Assembly: GCA_021813335.1 (NCBI GenBank)
Contig: JAKALC010000011.1
Span: 1 to 14,121, forward strand
DNA length: 14,121 nucleotides
Source: a bacterium
GTDB lineage: Bacteria > Patescibacteriota > Minisyncoccia > Phycocordibacterales > SBAW01
Direction of reading: 5' to 3'
Part shown: positions 6,688-12,170 of the stretch, piece after piece
Layout: each line of letters starts with the position of its first letter
How positions within the stretch are numbered: the first letter of the stretch is position 1
The notes under the pieces: generated by a model
Told to the model about the DNA's origin: nothing
Seen by the model: the letters and a program-made list of their open reading frames with translations, nothing else
Database searches by the model: none
Translations under genes and position numbers: made by a program

Positions 6688-7241
6688 AATCCCCCCTCTC
6701 CCACCTGCTCGCCGCGCTCGCCGTATGCGCCGTCATCCTCGCCGGCTACGGGGCGGCGTATGCCGCCGTCGCCGCGGAAAGCGCCTCCGTCGCGGCGCTC
6801 GAGAGCCAGATCGGCGCGGCGACGGCGACGGCGAACCGCATCGCCTCCGCGCGCGCGGCGCTCGCCGAGATCGCGGGCGACGAGGCCGCCGTGCAGGCGT
6901 ACTTCGTTCCCGAGTCCGCCATCGTCGCGTTCATTAACGCCCTCGAGGAGCGCGGCCGCGCGCAAGGGGCCAGCGTGAGCGTCGCGTCCGTTTCGGCGCA
7001 GACCGTGAAGGCGCATCCCATGCTCGCGCTCGCGCTCACCGTGACGGGCACCTTCGGCGCGGTGATGCGCACGGTCGGCTCCGTCGAGTATGCGCCGTAT
7101 GATCTCGCCATCTCGACGCTCTCCGTCGGGCAGGACGCGAAGAGCGGCTGGCGCGCCGATCTGACGCTCTCCGTCGGTTCGGCGCTGTCCGCCGCGACGA
7201 CGACGCTCGCGGCGCCGGGAGCCGTAGCGCCCGCCCGCTGA
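6684..7241 (+). CDS. pilO: Type IV pilus assembly protein PilO-like
   Basis: The product has 185 residues. One N-terminal membrane helix (about 7-30) is followed by an Ala/Glu-rich coiled coil (32-65) and a ferredoxin-like domain (VAFINALEERGRAQGASVSV..., LALTVTGTFGAVMRTVGSVE). This is the PilO layout, and position after pilN supports it. PilO and PilN form a heterodimer that aligns the pilus machine. Sequence identity to well-studied PilO is low, so the name depends on topology and context. It ends directly before the next ATG (TGA then ATG, no gap). Confidence 0.75.
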   Translation: MKSPLSHLLAALAVCAVILAGYGAAYAAVAAESASVAALESQIGAATATANRIASARAALAEIAGDEAAVQAYFVPESAIVAFINALEERGRAQGASVSVASVSAQTVKAHPMLALALTVTGTFGAVMRTVGSVEYAPYDLAISTLSVGQDAKSGWRADLTLSVGSALSAATTTLAAPGAVAPAR

Positions 7242-7553
7242 ATGCGTATGACCCTTCCTCCCCTCACCTCCCTCGCGAAGCGCTTCAGGTACGGCGCGTC
7301 CATCGACCCCGTCCGCGACTGGCTCGTCCTCCTCATTGTTGCGGCTCTGGCGTTCATCGGCATCGTCGCGTGGAATATCTGGGCGTTCGATACCGTCGCG
7401 GGCGGAGGTACCATCGGTTCTCCGGCTCCCGTCGCGCCGCCCGCCTTCAGCCAATCCTCGCTTGACACCATCCGCGCCATCTTTGCGAGCCGCGCGGCGG
7501 AGGAAGCGAAATACGCGGACGGCACGTATTCTTTCGCGGATCCCTCGCACTAG
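7242..7553 (+). CDS. Small single-pass membrane protein, last gene of the pil operon
   Basis: The product has 103 residues: a basic N-terminus (LAKRFRYG), one membrane helix (DWLVLLIVAALAFIGIVAWNIW, about 26-47), a Gly/Pro-rich linker (AGGGTIGSPAPVAPPAF) and a short helical tail ending YADGTYSFADPSH. It starts immediately after the pilO stop. I do not recognise a named family. By position it could replace PilP as an accessory of the PilN/PilO complex, but nothing in the sequence proves that. Confidence 0.7.
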   Translation: MRMTLPPLTSLAKRFRYGASIDPVRDWLVLLIVAALAFIGIVAWNIWAFDTVAGGGTIGSPAPVAPPAFSQSSLDTIRAIFASRAAEEAKYADGTYSFADPSH

Positions 7554-7634
7554 CCGGAGGAACCGCGCCAAGCGCAGCGAAGCGAAAACAACGGCTCGCA
7601 TCCGAGCCCGCTTGGTAGTAGGGTGGGGAAGTTC

Positions 7635-7706
7635 GCCCCCGTAGCTCAATGGACAGAGCCGCGGACTTCTAAGCCGCTGATGTGGGTTCGATTCCTACCG
7701 GGGGCA
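7635..7706 (+). tRNA. tRNA-Arg(TCT)
   Basis: Acceptor GCCCCCG pairs with CGGGGGC, D-arm GCTCAATGGACAGAGC, anticodon loop CTTCTAA with TCT, and T-arm GTGGG-TTCGATT-CCTAC. It is 72 nt, discriminator A, CCA not encoded. The closing pair of the anticodon stem is an A/G mismatch. A TAGGGT box (7619-7624) lies 10 nt upstream. Confidence 0.95.
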
Positions 7707-7712
7707 CAGCTG

Positions 7713-7730
7713 GTCCGCCCGTCAGCGGAC
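7713..7730 (+). other. Hairpin in the spacer between tRNA-Arg and tRNA-Leu
   Basis: GTCCGC (7713-7718) pairs with GCGGAC (7725-7730) around a 6-nt loop. No T-run follows, so it is more likely a processing or spacer structure of a joint tRNA transcript than a terminator. Confidence 0.4.
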
Positions 7731-7737
7731 GAGACAG

Positions 7738-7819
7738 GGGCATGTGGCGGAACTGGTATACGCGTACGTCTCAGAAGCGTATGTCGCAAGACGTGAGGGT
7801 TCGACTCCCTCCATGCCCA
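7738..7819 (+). tRNA. tRNA-Leu(CAG)
   Basis: Acceptor GGGCATG pairs with CATGCCC, anticodon loop CTCAGAA with CAG, short class II variable arm (TGTCGCAAGACG), T-arm GAGGG-TTCGACT-CCCTC. It is 82 nt, discriminator A; CCA not encoded. Confidence 0.94.
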
Positions 7820-7834
7820 CACGAAAATAAAAAT

Positions 7835-7907
7835 GCACCCTTAGCTCAGTCGGTAGAGCAGCGCATTTACACTGCGAAGGCCGGGGGTTCGAGTCCCTCA
7901 GGGTGCA
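7835..7907 (+). tRNA. tRNA-Val(TAC)
   Basis: Acceptor GCACCCT pairs with AGGGTGC, D-arm GCTCAGTCGGTAGAGC, anticodon loop TTTACAC with TAC, and T-arm GGGGG-TTCGAGT-CCCTC. It is 73 nt, discriminator A. It is the third tRNA of a closely spaced cluster. Confidence 0.94.
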
Positions 7908-7931
7908 CTTGAAACTAAACGCCCGGCGGTC

Positions 7932-7937
7932 TAGGTT
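7932..7937 (+). promoter_or_regulatory. -10 box TAGGTT for uppS
   Basis: TAGGTT ends 9 nt before the uppS ATG. AGGG at 7941-7944 is too close to the ATG to be a good Shine-Dalgarno, so a leaderless transcript is the simpler reading. Confidence 0.4.
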
Positions 7938-7946
7938 TCCAGGGAT

Positions 7947-8645
7947 ATGACCGAACGCGGGGATCCGCCCGGCGCCGCGTGCGTCGGCATCATTATGGAC
8001 GGGAACCGACGCTGGGCGCGTTCGCGCGGCTTGCCGAGCATCGACGGACACACCGCGGGCTTCGCGAAGGCGAAAGAAATCATCCGCCACGCGTTTTCGC
8101 GCGGCATCGGCACCGCGATCCTCTACGCGTTTTCGACGGAGAACTGGAATCGCGCGCCGGAGGAGGTCTCCTATCTTATGCGGCTCTTCGCGAACGCTCT
8201 TGCGGACGAACTCGCCGAAATTTCCCGGGAGGGCATCCGCATCCGGTTTCTCGGCGACCTCGCGCGCCTGCCGGAGGAGCTCCGCGCCGCCGCGCGGAAA
8301 CTCGAGACCGAAAGCGCCGCGGGCGGCGCGGAGAAGACGCTCGCCATCGCGCTTTCCTACGGCGGCCGCGCGGAAATACTCGCGGCGATGAACCGGCTTC
8401 TCGCCGCGGGGACACGCGCGGTCGGCGAGGAAGAGATGAATGCCGCCCTCTGGAGCGCGGGTCTGCCGGACCCCGACCTCGTCATCCGCACGGGCGGCGA
8501 GAAGCGCCTCTCCGGATTCCTCCCGTGGCAGTCGGTCTACAGCGAGCTTTTTTTCACCGATACGCTCTGGCCCGATTTTTCGCGGGAGGAATTCGACGGC
8601 ATCCTGGCCGGCTTCGCCGCGCGCGAGCGGCGGCGCGGGAAGTGA
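7947..8645 (+). CDS. uppS: Isoprenyl transferase (undecaprenyl diphosphate synthase-like)
   Basis: The product has 232 residues and belongs to the cis-prenyltransferase family, which condenses IPP units onto an allylic diphosphate to make the lipid carrier for cell-wall synthesis. Visible motifs are GIIMDGNRRWAR with catalytic Asp18, GHTAG (34-38), YAFSTENWNR (60-69), SYGGRAEI (137-144) and DPDLVIRTGGEKRLSGFLPW (175-194). The last is normally RTSGExRLSNFLLWQ; here Ser183 is Gly and Asn190 is Gly, while the Arg and Glu residues remain. SELFFTDTLWPDF closes the core. It follows the tRNA cluster and lies 23 nt upstream of the RluA-family gene, which has its own -10 box. Confidence 0.92.
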   Translation: MTERGDPPGAACVGIIMDGNRRWARSRGLPSIDGHTAGFAKAKEIIRHAFSRGIGTAILYAFSTENWNRAPEEVSYLMRLFANALADELAEISREGIRIRFLGDLARLPEELRAAARKLETESAAGGAEKTLAIALSYGGRAEILAAMNRLLAAGTRAVGEEEMNAALWSAGLPDPDLVIRTGGEKRLSGFLPWQSVYSELFFTDTLWPDFSREEFDGILAGFAARERRRGK

Positions 8646-8655
8646 CGGGAAGTGC

Positions 8656-8661
8656 TACGCT
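8656..8661 (+). promoter_or_regulatory. -10 box TACGCT for the RluA-family gene
   Basis: TACGCT lies 7 nt before the ATG at 8669, in the short gap after the uppS stop. The gene may also be read from the uppS transcript. Confidence 0.4.
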
Positions 8662-8668
8662 CCTAGGG

Positions 8669-9391
8669 ATGGAACTTCCCGTCCTCTACGAAGACGCGGA
8701 CGTCGTCGCGGTCGCGAAGCCCGCGGGGATTGCGACGCATCCGGACGGACGCTCGAGCGCGCCGACCGCCGAGGATTGGTTCAAGGAGAAGTACCCTGGC
8801 GTAAAGCTCGAGCGGCCCTATGCGCACCGCCTCGACCGCGACACCTCCGGCGTCCTCGCGTTCGCGAAAAGCGCGCCGGCGCATGAATTCCTCCGCAAAG
8901 CGTTTACCGGCCGCGCCGTGCGGAAAACCTATCTCGCCTTCGTGTACGGCGTGCCGAAAGAACGGAAAGGAACTATCGATTTCGACATCGGCCGCTCGCG
9001 CAAGGACTTCCGCCTGCGGAGCGCCCAGCCGAAGGCGCGCGGGCGCCTGCGCGCCGCGGTGACGCGCTACGAAGTCGTCGCCGACGACGGCGCATACGCG
9101 CTCCTCAGAGTCGAGCCGGAGACGGGCCGGACGCACCAGATCCGCGTGCACCTGAAAGCCATCCACCATCCCGTCGTCGGCGACCCGCTCTACGCGCCGG
9201 AGCGCCCGCCGGCGCTCGGCGCGGAGCGCCTCGCGCTCCACGCCTATGCGCTCGACCTGCCGCTCCCGTCGGGCGGGCAGGCGCGCATCCTCGCTCCGGT
9301 CCCCGCCGACCTCGCCCCCGCGCTCGCGCATTTCCCCTCCGCGCGCGGAAGATTTTCGGAAACTGCAGAAGGGCACCTTCTGCAACTGTAG
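8669..9391 (+). CDS. RluA-family 23S rRNA/tRNA pseudouridine synthase
   Basis: The product has 240 residues. The catalytic motif HRLDRDTSGVLAFAKS (53-68) has Asp56 as nucleophile. Other family blocks are LYEDADVVAVAKPAGIATHP (6-25), RKTYLAFVYG, VEPETGRTHQIRVHLKAIHH and HPVVGDPLYAP. No S4 RNA-binding domain precedes the catalytic domain, as in RluA/TruC-type rather than RluC/RluD enzymes, so the target (23S rRNA or tRNA) cannot be fixed. The start is ATG 8669; the same frame is open far upstream but that part shadows uppS. The last ~10 residues (TAEGHLLQL) and the stop are encoded by the repeat hairpin at 9363-9391, so the natural C-terminus may have been replaced by an inserted repeat. Confidence 0.88.
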   Translation: MELPVLYEDADVVAVAKPAGIATHPDGRSSAPTAEDWFKEKYPGVKLERPYAHRLDRDTSGVLAFAKSAPAHEFLRKAFTGRAVRKTYLAFVYGVPKERKGTIDFDIGRSRKDFRLRSAQPKARGRLRAAVTRYEVVADDGAYALLRVEPETGRTHQIRVHLKAIHHPVVGDPLYAPERPPALGAERLALHAYALDLPLPSGGQARILAPVPADLAPALAHFPSARGRFSETAEGHLLQL

Positions 9392-9622
9392 AACCGGTCT
9401 CAAAAATAATGGCCGAGCGAGAGCCGGATTTTTCGAGCGAGAATCGCCGGCGCAGACTGAAACGTATCGAGATACGCTGAAGGCGAGCCGTTGCGGTTCG
9501 GAGCCGAAAAATCCGGTTCGTAGCGGCCACGCATTTCCAAAGGTTATTTTTGAGACCGGTTCTAATAATTTTTACAGGTTCCGGCTGCAGAAGGTGCCCT
9601 TCTGTAGCTTCTGCAGCCGGAA
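9363..9622. repeat. ~260-nt nested fold-back element between rluA-like gene and rplS
   Basis: Several inverted repeats are nested around one centre. (1) TGCAGAAGG/CCTTCTGCA hairpin at 9364-9384, reappearing inverted as TGCAGAAGGTGCCCTTCTG at 9586-9604. (2) A perfect 21-bp inverted repeat, 9389-9409 with 9544-9564, centred on GAACCGGTCTCAAAAATAA. (3) CTGTA 9386-9390 with TACAG 9573-9577. (4) CCGGATTTTTCG 9424-9435 with CGAAAAATCCGG 9505-9516. (5) GGCCG 9411-9415 with CGGCC 9524-9528. (6) TCGCC 9444-9448 with GGCGA 9482-9486. (7) Apical CGTAT-CGAG-ATACG at 9463-9476. No frame inside looks coding. It may be a small non-autonomous mobile repeat, a structured RNA, or an elaborate terminator. Confidence 0.75.
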
Positions 9623-9630
9623 TTGTTTTT
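9579..9630 (+). terminator. Terminator-like hairpin upstream of rplS
   Basis: A 15-bp stem, TTCCGGCTGCAGAAG (9579-9593) with CTTCTGCAGCCGGAA (9608-9622), followed by TTGTTTTT. The loop carries an inverted copy of the GCAGAAGGGCACCTTC motif. It separates the preceding transcript from rplS. Confidence 0.7.
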
Positions 9631-9651
9631 AGCAGGAGCGCGTGGTAGAGT
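9623..9651 (+). promoter_or_regulatory. Promoter for rplS (TTGTTT-17-TAGAGT)
   Basis: -35 TTGTTT (9623-9628) and -10 TAGAGT (9646-9651) are 17 nt apart. The -10 ends 9 nt before the rplS ATG and there is no Shine-Dalgarno, predicting a nearly leaderless mRNA. The -35 overlaps the T-run of the preceding terminator. Confidence 0.5.
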
Positions 9652-9660
9652 GCGCGAATT

Positions 9661-10176
9661 ATGCAGAAGGTCATCACGCCCGTGAACGTCGAAGGACGCG
9701 CGAAACTCGGCATCCGCCCGGGAGATACCGTCCGCGTCGTGCAGAACATCGTCGAACTCAAGAAGGGCCGCGGCACCGACAAGAAAGAGAAGACCGTCAA
9801 AAACGCTCGTACGCAGGCGTTCGAAGGTCTCGTGCTCTCCGTCAAGCACGGCACGGAGCCGGGCGCCACCTTTACCGTCCGCGCGGTCCTTTCGGGCGTC
9901 GGCGTGGAAAAGACCTTCCCGCTCTATTCCCCCGTCATCGATTCCATCGAGATCATGAAGCGCTCGAAAGTCCGCCGCGCGAAGCTTTATTTCATCCGCG
10001 AGAAGGCCGCCAAAGAAATGCGCCGCCAGCTGAGGAACGCGCGCATGGTGAACCTCAAGAGCGACGAAGAAATCGCACCCATCGCGCCCATCGCGCCCGC
10101 GGAGACAGCGAACGAAGAAGTCGCTCCGGGGACGGAGCCGGTAGCAGAAGAGAAATCAGCTGAAACAATTAGTTAG
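9661..10176 (+). CDS. rplS: 50S ribosomal protein L19
   Basis: The product has 171 residues against ~115 for ordinary L19. The core is clear: IRPGDTVRVVQNI (18-30), ARTQAFEGLVLSVKHG (49-64), FTVRAVLSGVGVEKTFPLYS (71-90), PVIDSIEIMKRSKVRRAKLY (91-110). Extra material lies in a basic stretch at 34-48 (KKGRGTDKKEKTVKN) and in a C-terminal tail from about 131 that is acidic and Pro/Ala-rich, with the tandem API units IAPIAPIAPAE. L19 sits at the 30S-50S interface near bridge B8. It has its own promoter and no SD. Tails of this kind on ribosomal proteins are common in Patescibacteria; a function is not established. Confidence 0.92.
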   Translation: MQKVITPVNVEGRAKLGIRPGDTVRVVQNIVELKKGRGTDKKEKTVKNARTQAFEGLVLSVKHGTEPGATFTVRAVLSGVGVEKTFPLYSPVIDSIEIMKRSKVRRAKLYFIREKAAKEMRRQLRNARMVNLKSDEEIAPIAPIAPAETANEEVAPGTEPVAEEKSAETIS

Positions 10177-10237
10177 GAAGCGTGGCTCATTTTTTATTTA
10201 TCCACAACTAGTAGACACTATTACCTTGAGGATATGT

Positions 10238-10243
10238 TACTAT
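10238..10243 (+). promoter_or_regulatory. -10 box TACTAT for the LAGLIDADG gene
   Basis: TACTAT lies 6 nt before ATG 10250. TAGACA at 10212-10217 is a possible -35 but the 20-nt spacing is long. The box argues for ATG 10250 over the in-frame ATG at 10226. Confidence 0.45.
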
Positions 10244-10249
10244 ATCCAG

Positions 10250-10939
10250 ATGGGGAAGCGCGGCCCAAAGCCTGGTTTTAACGCAAAAAGGAAGATTGCG
10301 GAAACATGGTCGCCTAACCTTGCGTATGCAATTGGACTGCTAGCGACTGACGGCTGTTTATCGCCTCCAGGACATCTTATAGATTTAACTTCTAAAGATC
10401 GCGAACAGCTTGAAAATTTTCGGCACTGCATAGGCATCGACCTGAAAATAACAAAAAAACATTCCGGCGGCAGAGAATATTTAAGAATACAATTCAAAAA
10501 TACTCTTTTTTATAATTTCCTTATTTCGATAGGACTTACACCGGCGAAATCTAAAACGCTCGGCCCACTTGCGATTCCACAAAGATACTTTTTTCATTTC
10601 CTGCGCGGCGTTTTTGATGGCGACGGCAGTACCTATTCATACTGGGATCCTCGCTGGAAGTCGAGCTTTATGTACTATGTATGTTTTGCATCGGCGAGCA
10701 GGTTGTTTATTGATTGGCTACGAGAAAATATTGAGAAGCATCTTTCTGTGAAAGGACATGTGACATCGGCGAAAAGGAATACCTGTTATCAGCTGAAATA
10801 TGCCAAAGGTGACAGTCTGAAGATATTGCGACGAATGTACCAGAATGCGTCCAAAGGATCTTATTTATCGCGCAAGAGATTGAAAATAGAGCATACATTA
10901 CGTATAGTAGGGGAGTCTTTGTCCCCAAGAAGAAGTTGA
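10250..10939 (+). CDS. Free-standing LAGLIDADG homing endonuclease-like protein
   Basis: The product has 229 residues from ATG 10250 (MGKRGPKPGFNAKRK). Two LAGLIDADG-type helices are visible: LAYAIGLLATDGCLSP (24-39, acidic residue Asp34) and HFLRGVFDGDGSTYSY (116-131, Asp123/Asp125), so one chain could form a pseudo-dimer that cuts a long asymmetric DNA site. The beta-strand regions between them (YLRIQFKN, SSFMYYVCFASAS) fit the fold. Codon use is visibly AT-richer than rplS upstream, a sign of recent transfer. No intron or intein halves are apparent on either side; it stands as its own gene 9 nt before tRNA-Leu(GAG). It could be an active selfish element or a domesticated WhiA-like/intron-type protein. 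Confidence 0.82.
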   Translation: MGKRGPKPGFNAKRKIAETWSPNLAYAIGLLATDGCLSPPGHLIDLTSKDREQLENFRHCIGIDLKITKKHSGGREYLRIQFKNTLFYNFLISIGLTPAKSKTLGPLAIPQRYFFHFLRGVFDGDGSTYSYWDPRWKSSFMYYVCFASASRLFIDWLRENIEKHLSVKGHVTSAKRNTCYQLKYAKGDSLKILRRMYQNASKGSYLSRKRLKIEHTLRIVGESLSPRRS

Positions 10940-10948
10940 CAAAGTAAC

Positions 10949-11029
10949 GCCCAGGTGGTGTAATGGTAAACACGTATGCTTGAGGTGCATATGCCGCAAG
11001 GCGTGGAGGTTCGAGTCCTCTCCTGGGCA
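10949..11029 (+). tRNA. tRNA-Leu(GAG)
   Basis: Acceptor GCCCAGG pairs with CCTGGGC, anticodon stem TATGC/GCATA with loop TTGAGGT (GAG), class II variable arm (TGCCGCAAGGCG), T-arm GGAGG-TTCGAGT-CCTCT. It is 81 nt, discriminator A; CCA not encoded. It lies 9 nt after the endonuclease stop. Confidence 0.93.
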
Positions 11030-11037
11030 CAAACAAC

Positions 11038-11057
11038 AAACGCCTTAGGGCGTTTTT
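11038..11057 (+). terminator. Intrinsic terminator after tRNA-Leu(GAG)
   Basis: Stem AAACGCC (11038-11044), loop TTAG, stem GGCGTTT (11049-11055), then TT and G-TTTG. It follows the tRNA by 8 nt. Confidence 0.85.
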
Positions 11058-11104
11058 TGTTTGTGCGCAGAGGGCACCAGAGTTCCCAATAAACAGAGTC
11101 AGAA

Positions 11105-11320
11105 ATGAAAGCGATCGGCGCGTGGAGAGGTATGCTAGGGAAACAGTGGTATAGCTGGGATGAGTTTGTAGAAAAAGTTAAAGAGTGGAAAGTGTCATCA
11201 GCCATTCAATATCTCGCTCGCTATAAACTTGATCCAAGAATGCCAAGCGTTCCGCGCTTGATCTATCCGAACGAATGGAAAGACGTAGGCGGTAGCTTCA
11301 AGGCAGTATTGGACCTTTAA
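11105..11320 (+). CDS. 71-residue protein resembling an integrase repeat unit
   Basis: The frame lies between two clear terminators, which supports a separate transcript. The sequence is Trp- and Lys-rich: WYSWDEFVEKVKEWKVSSAI, then LARYKLDPRMPSVPRLIYP, then NEWKDVGGSFKAVL. The pattern of a Trp-Asp-x-Phe segment, a basic helix, then x-PS-x-P-x-x-x-Y-x-x-EW resembles short repeat units found in tandem in some phage-type integrases and regulators, where they are thought to bind DNA. Here only about one unit is present and no catalytic domain is attached. It could be a remnant of an excised mobile element. No Shine-Dalgarno is evident. Function unknown. Confidence 0.5.
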   Translation: MKAIGAWRGMLGKQWYSWDEFVEKVKEWKVSSAIQYLARYKLDPRMPSVPRLIYPNEWKDVGGSFKAVLDL

Positions 11321-11334
11321 TCCGATACCGCACG

Positions 11335-11391
11335 TGCAAACGAAGATTCGACGCCAGGTCGCCCGAACGGGACCTGGCGTATTTGTTTGCA
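11335..11391 (+). terminator. Strong hairpin terminator with outer repeat
   Basis: Inner stem ACGCCAGGTC (11351-11360) pairs with GACCTGGCGT (11371-11380), followed by ATTTGTTT. An outer pair TGCAAAC (11335-11341) and GTTTGCA (11385-11391) extends the fold. It lies after the 71-residue frame. Confidence 0.78.
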
Positions 11392-11499
11392 GATTTCTGA
11401 CATAGGACAATCGATGCATTTTCTCCGTACTCACAATGCATTTTGCATAGATAGAACCCAGTTCGGAAACAGGGGTAATCCTGCGCACCCGCGATTCGA

Positions 11500-11528
11500 T
11501 TGGCGCTCGGTTTCCGCCGTGCTAGCAT
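11500..11528 (+). promoter_or_regulatory. Promoter for the basic-protein gene
   Basis: -35 TTGGCG (11500-11505) and -10 TAGCAT (11523-11528) are 17 nt apart, with TG one base before the -10 (TGCTAGCAT, extended -10). It lies 54 nt upstream of the ATG. The sequence from 11392 to 11499 shows only the short direct repeat ATGCATTTT (starting near 11414 and 11437) and no gene I can support. Confidence 0.5.
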
Positions 11529-11582
11529 CTTTTTCGGGAAGTTCGATAAAACGGTTCATTCAACAAACGGGAGATCGCAGCG

Positions 11583-11819
11583 ATGTGCTATGCGTCTTTG
11601 GCGGCGCGGGGCGTCAGTTGTATCCGGACCGTCAGGAAACCGGAGCAGCTGAAGCGCAGGAAGCCCCGGCTGGGCATCGAAAAGTTGAAGGTCCTGAAGG
11701 AAAACCGCCTTCGTGAGGCGCGCCGGGCGGCGGCGAAGCTCGCGCGGCGAAAGCGCAAAAAGGCGAAGAAAGAAAGGGAGGCGCGGAAGATTTTGCGCCA
11801 GCGCAAACTTCTCCACTGA
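11583..11819 (+). CDS. Small highly basic, helical protein
   Basis: The product has 78 residues, more than a third of them Lys or Arg. CGGGAG at 11568-11573 gives a ribosome-binding site 9 nt before ATG, a promoter lies upstream, and a strong terminator follows the stop by 9 nt. From residue 24 on it is a continuous charged helix (KRRKPRLGIEKLKVLKENRL, then AARRAAAKL-type heptads, KKAKKEREARKILRQRKLLH). It looks like a nucleic-acid-binding or ribosome-associated basic protein; I do not recognise a family. The complementary frames across the same bases lack comparable signals. Confidence 0.55.
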   Translation: MCYASLAARGVSCIRTVRKPEQLKRRKPRLGIEKLKVLKENRLREARRAAAKLARRKRKKAKKEREARKILRQRKLLH

Positions 11820-11828
11820 ACAAAGTCA

Positions 11829-11856
11829 AAGCCCGGACGCGGATGCGTCCGGGCTT
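11829..11856. terminator. Bidirectional terminator between convergent genes
   Basis: AAGCCCGGACGC (11829-11840), loop GGAT, GCGTCCGGGCTT (11845-11856): a perfect 12-bp stem. On the minus strand it is followed by TGACTTTG. It serves both the basic-protein gene and the minus-strand small-gene cluster. Confidence 0.85.
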
Positions 11857-11873
11857 GCTGATTGCGTTGCGGT

Positions 11874-12101
11874 TCAGAGGAGGCGGTAGAGCGCCTTCAC
11901 CGCCATTTCCGCGAAATGGCTCGCGGCCGGGATGGCGAAGGCGACGAGCAGAGCAATTCCGATCTCGCCCGTCCACTCTACTTCTGAAATTTCCCCCTTG
12001 TTTCTCGGCACTTCGAGGATCTTTTCCATCCACTCCTCGTCCACGATGGCCGGAGTGATCCCCTCGGTACCGACGATCTCGATCCTTATCTCATTCCCCA
12101 T
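11874..12101 (-). CDS. Small protein with C-terminal hydrophobic helix (third gene of SD-led cluster)
   Basis: The product has 75 residues from the ATG at 12099-12101, chosen because the leader GGGGAGAGGTGAGA directly upstream gives a strong Shine-Dalgarno. The N-terminal half is acidic and beta-like (MGNEIRIEIVGTEGITPAIV, then DEEWMEKILEVPRNKGE). The C-terminal half is a hydrophobic segment (IGIALLVAFAIPAASHFAEM) ending VKALYRLL. The layout suggests a soluble domain tethered by a C-terminal helix. I do not recognise it. Longer in-frame starts to 12164 are not supported by a ribosome-binding site. Confidence 0.6.
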   Translation of the reverse strand: MGNEIRIEIVGTEGITPAIVDEEWMEKILEVPRNKGEISEVEWTGEIGIALLVAFAIPAASHFAEMAVKALYRLL

Positions 12102-12170
12102 TCTCACCTCTCCCCTGAAATGAACAGCTGCGGATTCGAACGTGGAATTCGTTTCTGGACTCACGGTATC

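Noticed and set aside
7046..7055. GGGCACCTTC inside pilO as another copy of the hairpin motif
   Set aside because: Only 10 nt match, no inverted partner, and it is in coding sequence; chance is sufficient.
6576..7649. 357-codon open frame on the minus strand opposite pilN/pilO
   Set aside because: Low-complexity RRRG-type composition typical of antisense frames in GC-rich DNA; the plus-strand genes are coupled and recognisable.
7979..8668. Long upstream extension of the pseudouridine synthase frame
   Set aside because: It overlaps uppS in another frame and has shadow composition; the true start is ATG 8669.
9389..9564. Fold-back as an L19 autoregulatory leader
   Set aside because: A terminator-like hairpin and a promoter lie between it and rplS, so it would not be on the rplS mRNA.
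11387..11716. 109-codon frame overlapping the basic protein
   Set aside because: No ribosome-binding site, starts inside the preceding terminator, and its end has shadow composition of the basic-protein gene.
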